Shown piece after piece: positions 8,617 to 17,232 of a stretch of 64,000 nt of DNA. The notes below the pieces were generated by a model. It saw nothing but the letters and a program-made list of their open reading frames with translations. It was not told the DNA's origin and made no database searches. The position numbers were made by a program, and so were the translations under genes. The stretch lies in the NCBI GenBank assembly GCA_012927625.1, contig JABBOV010000015.1, forward strand, positions 1 to 64,000, in the 5' to 3' direction. Source of the DNA: Glaciimonas sp. GTDB lineage: Bacteria > Pseudomonadota > Gammaproteobacteria > Burkholderiales > Burkholderiaceae_D. Every line of letters starts with the position of its first letter. The first letter of the stretch is position 1.

Positions 8617-9621
8617 ATGGAAATCACATCCCCCATCAGTCATGTCGACGAAATTGAACACCTGGTTGCCGCCGGCGCCAACGAGATTTACTGCGGCGTG
8701 GTGCCGTCGAACTGGGTGGTTCAGTTCAATACAGGTGCGGTTAATCGCCGTTATTTTTCCAATCTGCAGAGCCTTTCCGAGTTGGAGAAGGCCGTGACCA
8801 TTGCTCATGGCTTGGGCGCACAGCTATTTCTGGTGCTCAATGCCCAACACTACGGAACAGCGCAGCTCGACGCCTTGGTTAATCTCGGTAACAGTTTTCA
8901 TGAAATGGGTGGCGATGCAGTCATCGTTGCCGACCTGACATTGATCGTAGCGTTGCGGGAACAGGTTCCCGACCTCGGCATTCACGTCAGCTCGGTAGCT
9001 AGTTGCCGCAACAGTGCCGCAGTCAGTTTTTATCGCGATCTCGGTGCACGTCGGGTCATCCTGCCCAGGGATGTGACGCTCGACGAGATCGAAGTCATTG
9101 CCAAAGGAGTGCCCGACGTTGAGATCGAGGTATTCATTCTCAATGACGGTTGCGTTTTTGAGGAGGGAGTCTGCCATTCGATTCACTTGCCGAAGAAGCT
9201 CGGTGGGCCGATTTGCGTCGACAGTTATCAGTTTGAGTACGTGGGGGCGACCGGTAAGACGATGCCACACAAGACAGTCCGCCGCCTACTGGATAACGAT
9301 GAGGATTACAAACGTTGGCTGTGGTACCGCTTCGGCTGCGGATTTTCAACCACCGAAGAGGGCTACCCCTACGGCCCCTGCGGCCTTTGCGCCATACATC
9401 GGCTGCGCCAGGCTGGAATTGCATCCATCAAGATCGCGGGGCGCGAGGGCGCCACCGAACGCAAGATAAAAAGCGTGGAAATGGTGCGTCAAGTGCTCGA
9501 TACAGCTCAGCAGGGCGGCGATGCGATGAGTGTTGCGTATACAGCTGTCGATATCCGCAAGACGCTTGCGCACTGTAAAAGCGGGTACATGTGCTACTAC
9601 CCGGAGGTGCGCTGGGAATAA
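8617..9621 (+). CDS. Peptidase U32-family protein, UbiU-like
   Basis: A 334-residue partner of the preceding protein, starting one base after its stop with TGAGG at 8606-8610 as ribosome site. It has the U32 opening (VAAGANEIYCGV) and cysteines C179, C186, C200, C241, C255 and C258 (GPCGLC), enough for one or two iron-sulfur clusters, plus C320 and C326 in the tail. UbiU binds a cluster with cysteines of similar spacing. The pair parallels the real ubiU/ubiV at 36479-38566 but is clearly divergent from them. Its place in the qhp operon suggests a part in cofactor or subunit maturation; this has not been deduced from the sequence itself. Confidence 0.75.
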   Translation: MEITSPISHVDEIEHLVAAGANEIYCGVVPSNWVVQFNTGAVNRRYFSNLQSLSELEKAVTIAHGLGAQLFLVLNAQHYGTAQLDALVNLGNSFHEMGGDAVIVADLTLIVALREQVPDLGIHVSSVASCRNSAAVSFYRDLGARRVILPRDVTLDEIEVIAKGVPDVEIEVFILNDGCVFEEGVCHSIHLPKKLGGPICVDSYQFEYVGATGKTMPHKTVRRLLDNDEDYKRWLWYRFGCGFSTTEEGYPYGPCGLCAIHRLRQAGIASIKIAGREGATERKIKSVEMVRQVLDTAQQGGDAMSVAYTAVDIRKTLAHCKSGYMCYYPEVRWE

Positions 9622-9723
9622 GGAAATTTTCGAATTTTCACAGTTTCTGAAGGTTGGTGAAGAGGGAGGAAGTAATCAATCTATAAGTAATAAAGCAAAA
9701 AATAATAAATTAAAAACGAGGTC

Positions 9724-9747
9724 TTCTTGCAAATGGTTTTGCAAGAA
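9724..9747 (+). promoter_or_regulatory. Leader hairpin before the porin gene
   Basis: TTCTTGCAAA (9724-9733) and TTTGCAAGAA (9738-9747) form a perfect 10-bp stem with a 4-base loop. It ends about five bases before the ribosome site AAAGGAG of the gene starting at 9764. No T-run follows, so it is more likely an mRNA-protecting or translation-control hairpin than a terminator. Confidence 0.55.
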
Positions 9748-9763
9748 CCCTAAAGGAGACAAC

Positions 9764-10606
9764 ATGAAGTTGAACAAACCGTTTTTTGTATTATCTTTAA
9801 CTCTGCTGGCAGCCACCGCGCAGGCCCAGAGCGCTGATCTGGTCGTCGCAGTCGCACCTGCCTCGGATGCCGGCAGCAAAGCATTTTCACCGGCTTCTGC
9901 CGTTTCGCCAGTGACCGCAAATGTTACTTTGGCGTCGCAATATGTGTCACGCGGATTTCGCCAGACCTGGGGCAAGCCGGCATTGCAGGGCGGCTTTGAC
10001 TATGTGCATCCAAGCGGTTTTTCCGCTGGAACTTGGTTATCCAACGTCAGCAACCGCTACATTGAAAATGGCACGATAGAGTGGGATCTGTATGGTGGTT
10101 ATACCGGTGCTGCAGGGGATATCGGCTATAGCGGCATCGTCTATTACTACAAGTATCCGGGTGCAGTCCAAGCAGCGACCAATACAAAATATGATTATGG
10201 CGAATTGTCGCTCGGACTGAGTTACAAATTCCTTTACGCCAAATACTACTACACCTACACCAAGGATTCCTTCGGAATTACCGACGCGCGCGGCACTGGC
10301 TACATGGACCTAGGTGCCAACTATGACATGGGTTCCGGCTACACGCTGAACTTGCACTACGGCATCGGCCGGGTGGCAAGCAACGCAGCTGCCGACAACT
10401 CGATTTTCGACTGGAAGGATTATAAGGTCGGCGTCAGCAAGTCATTCGAGGGCGGCTGGACGCTGGTCGGCGCTTACACCAAGGCCAAAGGCGCGACCAA
10501 TGTCTACGATAACTATACGACCGGCGCATTGAATACGGCCGGGGTGGCGGAAACATCGAATCCGGCTGCGGGTACTTTTGTGTTGTCACTCAATAAGACG
10601 TTCTAA
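9764..10606 (+). CDS. Outer-membrane channel-like protein, TIGR02001 type
   Basis: A 280-residue exported protein. The signal peptide runs to about residue 22 (MKLNKPFFVLSLTLLAATAQA). The mature part is rich in alternating aromatic beta strands and ends in KTF, an outer-membrane barrel terminus. The segment VTLASQYVSRGFRQTWGKPALQGG is the hallmark of the TIGR02001 (gcw_chp) family of unknown function. ATG 9764 has AAAGGAG upstream. Being in the qhp gene string, it may serve uptake of amines, but this is inference. Confidence 0.75.
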   Translation: MKLNKPFFVLSLTLLAATAQAQSADLVVAVAPASDAGSKAFSPASAVSPVTANVTLASQYVSRGFRQTWGKPALQGGFDYVHPSGFSAGTWLSNVSNRYIENGTIEWDLYGGYTGAAGDIGYSGIVYYYKYPGAVQAATNTKYDYGELSLGLSYKFLYAKYYYTYTKDSFGITDARGTGYMDLGANYDMGSGYTLNLHYGIGRVASNAAADNSIFDWKDYKVGVSKSFEGGWTLVGAYTKAKGATNVYDNYTTGALNTAGVAETSNPAAGTFVLSLNKTF

Positions 10607-10610
10607 CAAC

Positions 10611-10756
10611 ACGCATCACCAGACAGTACCAAGGTGCATGAAACCAGAAAGAGAACTGTCTTTTGGGTACAAGCGCCTCGAGTCGCGTAGTTCTGGTTGG
10701 TGATGGAGAGTGCTAACTACGCGCTATGCAGCATAGCCTGCTCCGCGTGCTAGCAC
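10611..10756 (+). other. Structured intergenic stretch
   Basis: Several inverted repeats lie between the porin gene and the acyl-CoA synthetase gene: CATCACCA (10614-10621) with TGGTGATG (10698-10705); AGACAGT (10621-10627) with ACTGTCT (10655-10661), followed by TTT; and GTGCTA (10710-10715) with TAGCAC (10751-10756), enclosing CGCG pairs and a CTATG/CATAG hairpin. It could be a terminator plus a leader structure. No coding potential is seen. Confidence 0.4.
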
Positions 10757-10760
10757 ATAG

Positions 10761-12515
10761 ATGATCAATCGCATTGGACATGGGATATTAATGCAGAACT
10801 CAAATCAGCATATTTTGGAAAATACGGATATGCCCGAACTGGAAAAATTTATTGTTGCGCGTGATTTTCTATTGCAACATCGAGAAGACTATACGACAGC
10901 GGTACGCGATTTCGTCTGGCCCAAGCTGACGCATTTCAATTGGGCCATCGACTATTTTGATTTCATGGCCATAAACAATGCGGCGACCGCATTGTGGATT
11001 GTCGAGGAAGACGGGCGCGAAGAAAAGCGTTCATTTCAGGAAATGTCGCAGCATTCAAATCAGATTGCCAACTTCTTTCTAGCGCAAGGATTCCGGACTG
11101 GGGATTGTGCTCTGATGGTGCTGGGCAATGTAGTGCCGTTATGGGAAATCATGCTGGCCTGTATGAAAATAGGTGTCACATTAGTTCCGGCAACACCGTT
11201 GCTGACCTCGCGCGACTTGCAGGACCGCATTGCGCGAGGCGCGATCAAACATGTGATTATCGGTCAGGCAGAAAGCGCAAAATTCGAGAGTGTCAGCGGC
11301 GATTTCAGCCGGATCGCAGTCGGATTTTCACAGTCAGGCTGGATCCAGTATGAGAATGCCTATCAGTGCTCCGATAGCCTGTCCCATACATTTCATCAGT
11401 CCGATGCGCCGCTGCTGCGCTACTTCACTTCCGGCACCGCCAGTCAGCCGAAGTTGGTCGAGCATTCACATCTCAGCTACCCGGTCGGCCATTTGTCGAC
11501 CATGTACTGGATCGGTCTGCAACCTGGTGATATTCACCTTAACATCAGTTCGCCAGGTTGGGCCAAACACGCCTGGAGTTGCGTGTTTGCACCGTGGAAC
11601 GCTGGCGCTACCGTATTTATCCGCAGCCAGTCGCGCTTCGATGCCAAGGATATCCTGGAAACTTTGGTCAAATATCAGGTGACGACCTTGTGCGCTCCGC
11701 CGACGGTGTGGCGCATGTTAATCCTACAAGACCTGGCGGGTTACCCGGTGAGTCTGCGCGAAATCGTGGGCGCCGGTGAACCGCTCAATCCGGAAGTGAT
11801 TGCTCAGGTACAAGAAGCGTGGAACATCACGATACGCGACGGCTATGGCCAGACCGAAACCACTGCACAGATCGGCAATACCCCCGGCCAGGTGGTTAAA
11901 AGCGGATCGGTGGGTCGGCCTTTGCCAGGCTATCAAATTAGCCTGCTCGATAACGATGGATGCCGCGCCGAACAGGGTGAAATTACTATTGATTTAGCAC
12001 AGCGCCCGCTAAGCCTGATGACTTGTTATGTGGATGATACACAGCGCACTGCAGAGGCGATGGCAGATGGACATTACCGCACCGGCGATATTGCCAGCCG
12101 CGATAGCGACGGTTATCTGACTTTTATCGGCCGGGCCGATGACGTATTCAAAGCGTCAGATTACCGCATCAGCCCGTTTGAGTTAGAAAGCATATTGTTA
12201 GAGCATCCCGACGTGATTGAGGCTGCAGTGGTACCGAGTCCCGACCCAAAGCGGCTCGCCGTGCCGAAGGCATTCGTTACGCTGCGAGACGGTGTGGTGC
12301 CGAGCGCTGCGCTGGCGCAGGAGATTCTCGGTTATGCCAGTGATCACTTGGCACCGTACAAGCGTGTACGCCGCATCGAGTTCAAGGCGCTCCCCAAAAC
12401 CCTTTCGGGAAAAATTCGCCGGGTTGAACTCAGGCACGAGGAGGAGGCGCGTGACTTGACGCAAAGGCATGTGGGTGAATATTGGGAAGATGATTTTCGA
12501 AAAACTGTTTCATGA
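10761..12515 (+). CDS. AMP-dependent acyl-CoA synthetase (medium-chain type)
   Basis: Activates a carboxylic acid to its CoA ester through an acyl-adenylate. The protein has the phosphate loop FTSGTASQPKLVEHSH, the adenylate motif GYGQTET, the hinge GRADDVFKASDYRISPFE and the C-terminal catalytic lysine in LPKTLSGKIRR. It resembles the ACSM-type acyl-CoA synthetases. Next to an amine dehydrogenase and an aldehyde dehydrogenase it would take the acid derived from the amine into beta-oxidation. The start is uncertain: ATG 10761 has no ribosome site, ATG 10791 and ATG 10830 have weak ones (562 residues from the last). Confidence 0.85.
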   Translation: MINRIGHGILMQNSNQHILENTDMPELEKFIVARDFLLQHREDYTTAVRDFVWPKLTHFNWAIDYFDFMAINNAATALWIVEEDGREEKRSFQEMSQHSNQIANFFLAQGFRTGDCALMVLGNVVPLWEIMLACMKIGVTLVPATPLLTSRDLQDRIARGAIKHVIIGQAESAKFESVSGDFSRIAVGFSQSGWIQYENAYQCSDSLSHTFHQSDAPLLRYFTSGTASQPKLVEHSHLSYPVGHLSTMYWIGLQPGDIHLNISSPGWAKHAWSCVFAPWNAGATVFIRSQSRFDAKDILETLVKYQVTTLCAPPTVWRMLILQDLAGYPVSLREIVGAGEPLNPEVIAQVQEAWNITIRDGYGQTETTAQIGNTPGQVVKSGSVGRPLPGYQISLLDNDGCRAEQGEITIDLAQRPLSLMTCYVDDTQRTAEAMADGHYRTGDIASRDSDGYLTFIGRADDVFKASDYRISPFELESILLEHPDVIEAAVVPSPDPKRLAVPKAFVTLRDGVVPSAALAQEILGYASDHLAPYKRVRRIEFKALPKTLSGKIRRVELRHEEEARDLTQRHVGEYWEDDFRKTVS

Positions 12516-12593
12516 GCACAGGTGGGATGCACCATGACAGACATGCATGCTGAATCGTTGTAAACATCATTAATACAAACCAGGAGACACACA

Positions 12594-14099
12594 ATGGACT
12601 TCACTGCACACAGCAATCTGGTAACTGCCGATACGGTGGCTTTTTTTAAACAATCACACCACATGTTAATTGATGGGAAATGGGTCGATGCGATCAGCGG
12701 TGCGCGCCTGGAGGTGCATGATCCTGCTGATGAAAAACAAATTGCGACGGTACCGGCAGGGGATCAGCACGATATCGATCTGGCTGTAATTGCTGCCCGC
12801 AAGGCTTTTGAGTTAGGCGATTGGCACCACATGCGGCCGGCCCAGCGCGAGCGTCTATTGCTGAAGCTGGCCGACCTGGTCGAGGCCAATGCGCAGAGCA
12901 TGGCTGAAATCGAATCGATCGATAATGGCAAATCGGTGACAGTGGCGCGCTATGTTGATGTCGCCCTGACCGTGGATTTTTTCCGCTACATGGCCGGTTG
13001 GGCTACCAAGATCGAGGGCACGACCAATGATGTGTCGGCACCATTTGCTCCGAAAAATAAATTCGTGGCATTCACGCGAAAAGAGCCTGTCGGTGTCGTC
13101 GGGGCGATCGTCGCGTGGAATTTTCCGCTGCTACTGGCGGCCTGGAAACTGGGGCCGGCGCTGGCTACAGGTTGCACGGTGGTGCTCAAGCCAGCCGAGC
13201 AGACGCCGATGTCTGCATTGCGCTTGGGTGAGTTAATACAAGAAGCCGGCTACCCTGCCGGGGTGGTCAATATTGTCACCGGTTATGGCCATTCCGCAGG
13301 CGCGGCGTTGGCCCGTCATCCAGGCATCGATAAGATTACCTTCACGGGTTCCACCGAGGTTGGAAAAATGGTCGGCAAGGCTGCTCTCGAGAACATGACG
13401 CGAATCTCGCTTGAGCTGGGCGGCAAGTCGCCGATCATCGTTCTGGATGACTGCGATCCGGCTGTTGCTGCAGCAGGTGCCGCATCCGCCATTTTTTTCA
13501 ATGCAGGGCAGGTCTGCTGCGCCGGTTCGCGTCTGTATGTGCATAAGAAGATATTCGACCGTGTAGTGAGTGATCTGTCAGATCTCGCCGTAAAAATGAA
13601 AGTCGGCAGCGGTCTGGATCCGTCCACCGAGCTGGGGCCGTTGGTGTCGCGGGCACAGATGGATCGGGTCTGCTCGTATATTGACTCCGGGATCGAACAA
13701 GGCGCCAGCGCCGCATCAGGTGGTGCCCGCTTTGGCAGCACCGGTTTCTTTGTCCAGCCCACCGTGCTGGTGGATGTGAACCCGATGATGCGCGTCGTGC
13801 AGGAGGAAATTTTTGGCCCGGTGTTGGTTGCAATGCCTTACGACGATCTGGACCAAGTGGCAGCCTGGGCCAACGATACAACGTACGGATTGAGCGCCAG
13901 CATCTGGTCGAACGACCTCTCAAGAGTGCATCGCCTGATTCCGAAAATCAAGGCCGGCACGGTATGGGTCAACTGCCACAATATTCTGGACAGTGCGATG
14001 CCGTTTGGTGGCTACAAACAGTCGGGGATGGGAAGAGAAATGGGCAAGACATGCCTCGATGCATATACCGAGTCAAAATCGGTCATCATGTCGGTATGA
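12594..14099 (+). CDS. NAD(P)-dependent aldehyde dehydrogenase
   Basis: A 501-residue enzyme that oxidises aldehydes to acids. The general base is seen in LELGGKSP, the catalytic cysteine in FFNAGQVCCAGSRL, and the cofactor loop in FTGSTEVGK. It is of the phenylacetaldehyde/betaine aldehyde dehydrogenase group by overall appearance. ATG 12594 has AGGAGA upstream. In this cluster it most likely takes the aldehyde released by the amine dehydrogenase and passes the acid to the acyl-CoA synthetase encoded just before it. Confidence 0.9.
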   Translation: MDFTAHSNLVTADTVAFFKQSHHMLIDGKWVDAISGARLEVHDPADEKQIATVPAGDQHDIDLAVIAARKAFELGDWHHMRPAQRERLLLKLADLVEANAQSMAEIESIDNGKSVTVARYVDVALTVDFFRYMAGWATKIEGTTNDVSAPFAPKNKFVAFTRKEPVGVVGAIVAWNFPLLLAAWKLGPALATGCTVVLKPAEQTPMSALRLGELIQEAGYPAGVVNIVTGYGHSAGAALARHPGIDKITFTGSTEVGKMVGKAALENMTRISLELGGKSPIIVLDDCDPAVAAAGAASAIFFNAGQVCCAGSRLYVHKKIFDRVVSDLSDLAVKMKVGSGLDPSTELGPLVSRAQMDRVCSYIDSGIEQGASAASGGARFGSTGFFVQPTVLVDVNPMMRVVQEEIFGPVLVAMPYDDLDQVAAWANDTTYGLSASIWSNDLSRVHRLIPKIKAGTVWVNCHNILDSAMPFGGYKQSGMGREMGKTCLDAYTESKSVIMSV

Positions 14100-14357
14100 T
14101 GGGATTGCAAGAATTGAGGGACCATCAGGGTGCCTTGGGCAGCGCTTGATCATTATTACAGTCGGGTGTGGGCAGCTATAGCTCACGCCCATCCTGTACA
14201 TAGTCTGTATGACCGCTATGCTGAACAAATACATGACTTATAAAAAGCAGAGGCTGGATAGGTAAAAGGATTTGATCGGCAAATTTAATGTCATTTGGTA
14301 TTTAGTCGACATTTAATGCTGCAATCCTTAAACCAAGAAAGATGCAAGGACCACCTC

Positions 14358-15377
14358 ATGAACTCGCACAATTCTAGAGTATTCCGACCTTCCCCTACAT
14401 CCGCCATTACGCATGGCGATGAGGGTTGTTTTATTCTCACTGAGGCCATTATCGGCGATGCCGACTACCATGCCGCCAGTTTGCAGCACTGGAAGCAGGA
14501 ATATGAGCAGATCTCAAACGGCGTGTTCTCCAGCTCCCTGGATGAAGTGTGGTTTGGCAATGTCCAGTTGTTCCGCGAGAAAACCAATCAGGTGCTGCAT
14601 CAGACGGGCTTGCCCTGGGACGGTTCGCGCACCATCGGCGTGACCCTGGATGCGACCGGCGACGGGCTGTTTTCCGGCACAATGCTCGACAGCGGATCGT
14701 TGTTTACCCTGGGCGGTGGTGAATCGCTCGATTTTCTCACGCCAAAAAAACTGGACATCATTGCCGTGTCCACCGATGCCACGGCATTGCAGGAGTTTTC
14801 ACTTAACATCTGGGGCATCGATATCGAGGCCGGGTTGACTGTGCCCGGTGTTCTTAAGCACGCTCTCGGCACCGCGCAATGCCTGAGCGAATTTCTGGCG
14901 CTATTGCTGAACAATATCAAGGATGCTCCCGGCATGTTGAATTACCCGCAGATAAGAAAAATCGTTGAACAGGAAATCTACAACAATCTGGTGATGGCAA
15001 CCAGTGGCGCCACTGTAAGCGACCATCATGCCTTCGCTGCGTCGCGCAAGAATGTGGTGGATAAAGCCAAGGCCTATGTGCTGGAGCACCATGACGATCC
15101 GGTCACGATCCCCGACCTGTGCCTGGCCCTGAATATTTCACGACGTACGCTGCAATACAGTTTCGAGTCCGTACTGGATATCAATCCGGTCGCCTACCTC
15201 AAAGCCATCCGCCTGAATCGAGTGCGGCGGGCAATCAAGGACAACGCCGGCGCAGCTCACACAACGTTGGCGGATATCGCCGCCCGCTGGGGCTTCTGGC
15301 ATTCCTCCAAGTTTTCAGCCAATTACAAGGCCATGTTTGGCGAACTTCCGTCGGAAACTTTGCGCAAGAGTCGCTGA
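14358..15377 (+). CDS. qhpR: AraC-family transcriptional regulator of the qhp genes
   Basis: A 339-residue regulator with an unassigned N-terminal sensing part and two helix-turn-helix motifs at the C-terminus (IPDLCLALNISRRTLQYSF and TLADIAARWGFWHSSKFS). In Paracoccus an AraC-type QhpR activates the qhp genes in answer to amines; the position here, between the aldehyde dehydrogenase and qhpG, fits. ATG 14358 has AAGGA 8 bases upstream; a start at 14316 or 14295 is possible. The tandem repeats before qhpA are candidate binding sites. A separate 258-base spacer before it suggests its own promoter. Confidence 0.8.
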   Translation: MNSHNSRVFRPSPTSAITHGDEGCFILTEAIIGDADYHAASLQHWKQEYEQISNGVFSSSLDEVWFGNVQLFREKTNQVLHQTGLPWDGSRTIGVTLDATGDGLFSGTMLDSGSLFTLGGGESLDFLTPKKLDIIAVSTDATALQEFSLNIWGIDIEAGLTVPGVLKHALGTAQCLSEFLALLLNNIKDAPGMLNYPQIRKIVEQEIYNNLVMATSGATVSDHHAFAASRKNVVDKAKAYVLEHHDDPVTIPDLCLALNISRRTLQYSFESVLDINPVAYLKAIRLNRVRRAIKDNAGAAHTTLADIAARWGFWHSSKFSANYKAMFGELPSETLRKSR

Positions 15378-15523
15378 CAGCCCGCCTATTAATAAATGGA
15401 AACCTCGATGCCGACCCTGCAGTCAATCCGGCCATGCTGCGGCAAGCCCGAGTACATGCTGCATCCGGTTAGCACGCAATCCTGTTTGTATCGAGTGAAA
15501 TCAATCAGCGGCACGCAACTATC

Positions 15524-16855
15524 ATGAAAAAAATATGCATTATCGGCTGCGGAACTGCCGGCGCAGTCAGCGCGGCACTGCTGGCAAGAATCGGCTATGA
15601 CGTCACGGTCGTCGCTAAGGCCCGTGCACATCTTGCGTTGGAAGGCATGTCAACCCGAGCCGCCGACGGGCTTAAAGCAGCTGGTTTTCAGTGTGCCTTG
15701 GACGCCGCCGGCAAACTCGCCCATCGCTTCTCATGCTGGCATGGCCGCGTCGAGTCGGCCAATGGCGAATACCTGATTGAAAAGCAATCGCTGGAACGGG
15801 CGTTGCAGGACGACCTGTCCGGAGCGGGCGTTGCGCTGATACAGGGAGCGGTGCTCCGTTATGCAAGGGATGAAACGGGGTGGCGCATTAACGTATCCGA
15901 CAACAGCGGCAGGCAGCAACAGTTCAATGCCGACTATCTGATCACAGCCTGCGGCCGCACCGGTGGTGAAAATATAGGCGCGCTGTCCGGGCCAGTATCG
16001 GTGATGCTCAGCCAATCCTATTCAGCCCGACTCGGCAATGCACCTTTCACCTTTATAGAACCGTTCGAAGATGGCTGGGCCTGGGCAACCTGGGACGGCA
16101 TCGGTCACGCCTCCCTGCACGTCACGCTGGCCAGCGCCTTACTGTCGAGCGCCGACTGCAAGCATCTGTTCACCGCCAGTTGCCGGAAACTGAAAGAAAT
16201 CCAGAAGATGATCGGCTCTCGGGCAGTTGCCGTCTCAGCTGTTTCTGCGCGCGGCAGCCGGCCCTTTCTGAAAGGCACGATCGCCGATGCCGCGCACCTC
16301 AAAGTGGGCGACGCCGCTTACACGGTAGATCCAATGTCCGGACATGGCATGTATGAAGCAATTTCCGGCGCTTATGCAGCGGTGCCAGTAATCCACACCC
16401 TGCTTGAGCGCCCGGAGCATGCCGGGCTGGCACTGCAGTTCTACACACGTCGCGCGCAATCGCTGTTTGTGCAACGCATGAAAAGCGGCATTGAACTCTA
16501 CGCAAGCGAACAGCGCTGGGCTGGCAATCGATTCTGGGTCGAACGTTCGCGCACGATGTCAGCACAGCATGACATCCTGCTGGCACTGCCAGATGAACCC
16601 TGTTTCATGAAAAGACCGGTGGTGGAGCACGGATGGATAGTCGAGCGTGAAGTGCTGCTCTCGAAGAGCCATCCGCAAGGCATGCGCTTTATGGACGGCA
16701 TCGATTTAGCCCAGCTTTACAGGCTGCTCAACACGTACCAGGCACCTGCAATGCATCAGCTAAGCGCGGTACTTAAAGCGCCGCCACGACAGGTCGCCTC
16801 CGCACTGCATACGCTGTTGCAGGAAGGTGTCGTTGCCGATGTGTCCATGCGATAA
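15524..16855 (+). CDS. qhpG: FAD-dependent monooxygenase for tryptophylquinone formation
   Basis: A 443-residue flavoprotein related to tryptophan halogenases and p-hydroxybenzoate hydroxylase-type enzymes. The FAD-binding motif GCGTAG lies at residues 8-13, and the second flavin motif reads VGDAAYTVDPMSGHGMYEA. In studied systems QhpG adds oxygen twice to the tryptophan of the crosslinked gamma subunit, before it is joined to cysteine, and it uses O2. It is separated from qhpABCDEF by the U32 pair, porin, synthetase, dehydrogenase and regulator, yet stays on the same strand. The ribosome site is weak. Confidence 0.82.
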   Translation: MKKICIIGCGTAGAVSAALLARIGYDVTVVAKARAHLALEGMSTRAADGLKAAGFQCALDAAGKLAHRFSCWHGRVESANGEYLIEKQSLERALQDDLSGAGVALIQGAVLRYARDETGWRINVSDNSGRQQQFNADYLITACGRTGGENIGALSGPVSVMLSQSYSARLGNAPFTFIEPFEDGWAWATWDGIGHASLHVTLASALLSSADCKHLFTASCRKLKEIQKMIGSRAVAVSAVSARGSRPFLKGTIADAAHLKVGDAAYTVDPMSGHGMYEAISGAYAAVPVIHTLLERPEHAGLALQFYTRRAQSLFVQRMKSGIELYASEQRWAGNRFWVERSRTMSAQHDILLALPDEPCFMKRPVVEHGWIVEREVLLSKSHPQGMRFMDGIDLAQLYRLLNTYQAPAMHQLSAVLKAPPRQVASALHTLLQEGVVADVSMR

Positions 16856-16880
16856 GTAATCGGATGCGGCGCCAACCAGC

Positions 16881-16909
16881 GTTGTTGTACTTAAAAGTTG
16901 AAGGCGAGA
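16881..16909 (+). repeat. 29-bp edge repeat, right copy
   Basis: This stretch is the inverted partner of 398-426, with one mismatch. It follows qhpG by 25 bases and opens the right-hand insertion-sequence debris. See the left copy for the shared reading frame. Confidence 0.7.
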
Positions 16910-16986
16910 CACATATTAAATGGCCGTCTTAGGTCGAGACCTGCTCGCCAGACTTTGGAATACCAGTCGCACTTGAGTAACTGATG

Positions 16987-17232
16987 TTACGCAGCCCGCA
17001 GAGCCTGTAATTCGGCATAGGCCTGTCGGGTTGCTGTGATAAAGAGCTTTGCCCTTATTGCGAAATGGTTTGTTTTGAGCTTTACATTCAGGCATTCCAA
17101 TTTAAATACGGCATAAATTGACATGAACACATGGTTGTTTTGCGTCGTTAGCTTCCGGCATTGATCAATACAGTGTTGTAGCTGTTTGTTATCGATTCGT
17201 AAGCGTGACGCCAGCCTTTCGATTACCCACAA
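16987..17232 (-). pseudogene. DDE transposase, C-terminal fragment
   Basis: About 70 residues ending NHFAIRAKLFITATRQAYAELQAL, a tail I associate with DDE transposases, though I cannot name the family surely. The upstream (higher-coordinate) part of the gene is missing because the left end of the IS4-family element begins at 17198, so the start of the listed frame is already inside that element. Confidence 0.5.

Noticed and set aside
7749-9621. Secreted or intracellular collagenase-type peptidases
   Set aside because: U32 is a peptidase label by history; the iron-sulfur cysteine pattern of UbiU/UbiV is a better fit and no signal peptide is present.
15524-16855. Flavin-dependent tryptophan halogenase
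   Set aside because: The fold is shared, but the cluster context fits QhpG monooxygenase and I did not find the halogenase WxWxIP motif.
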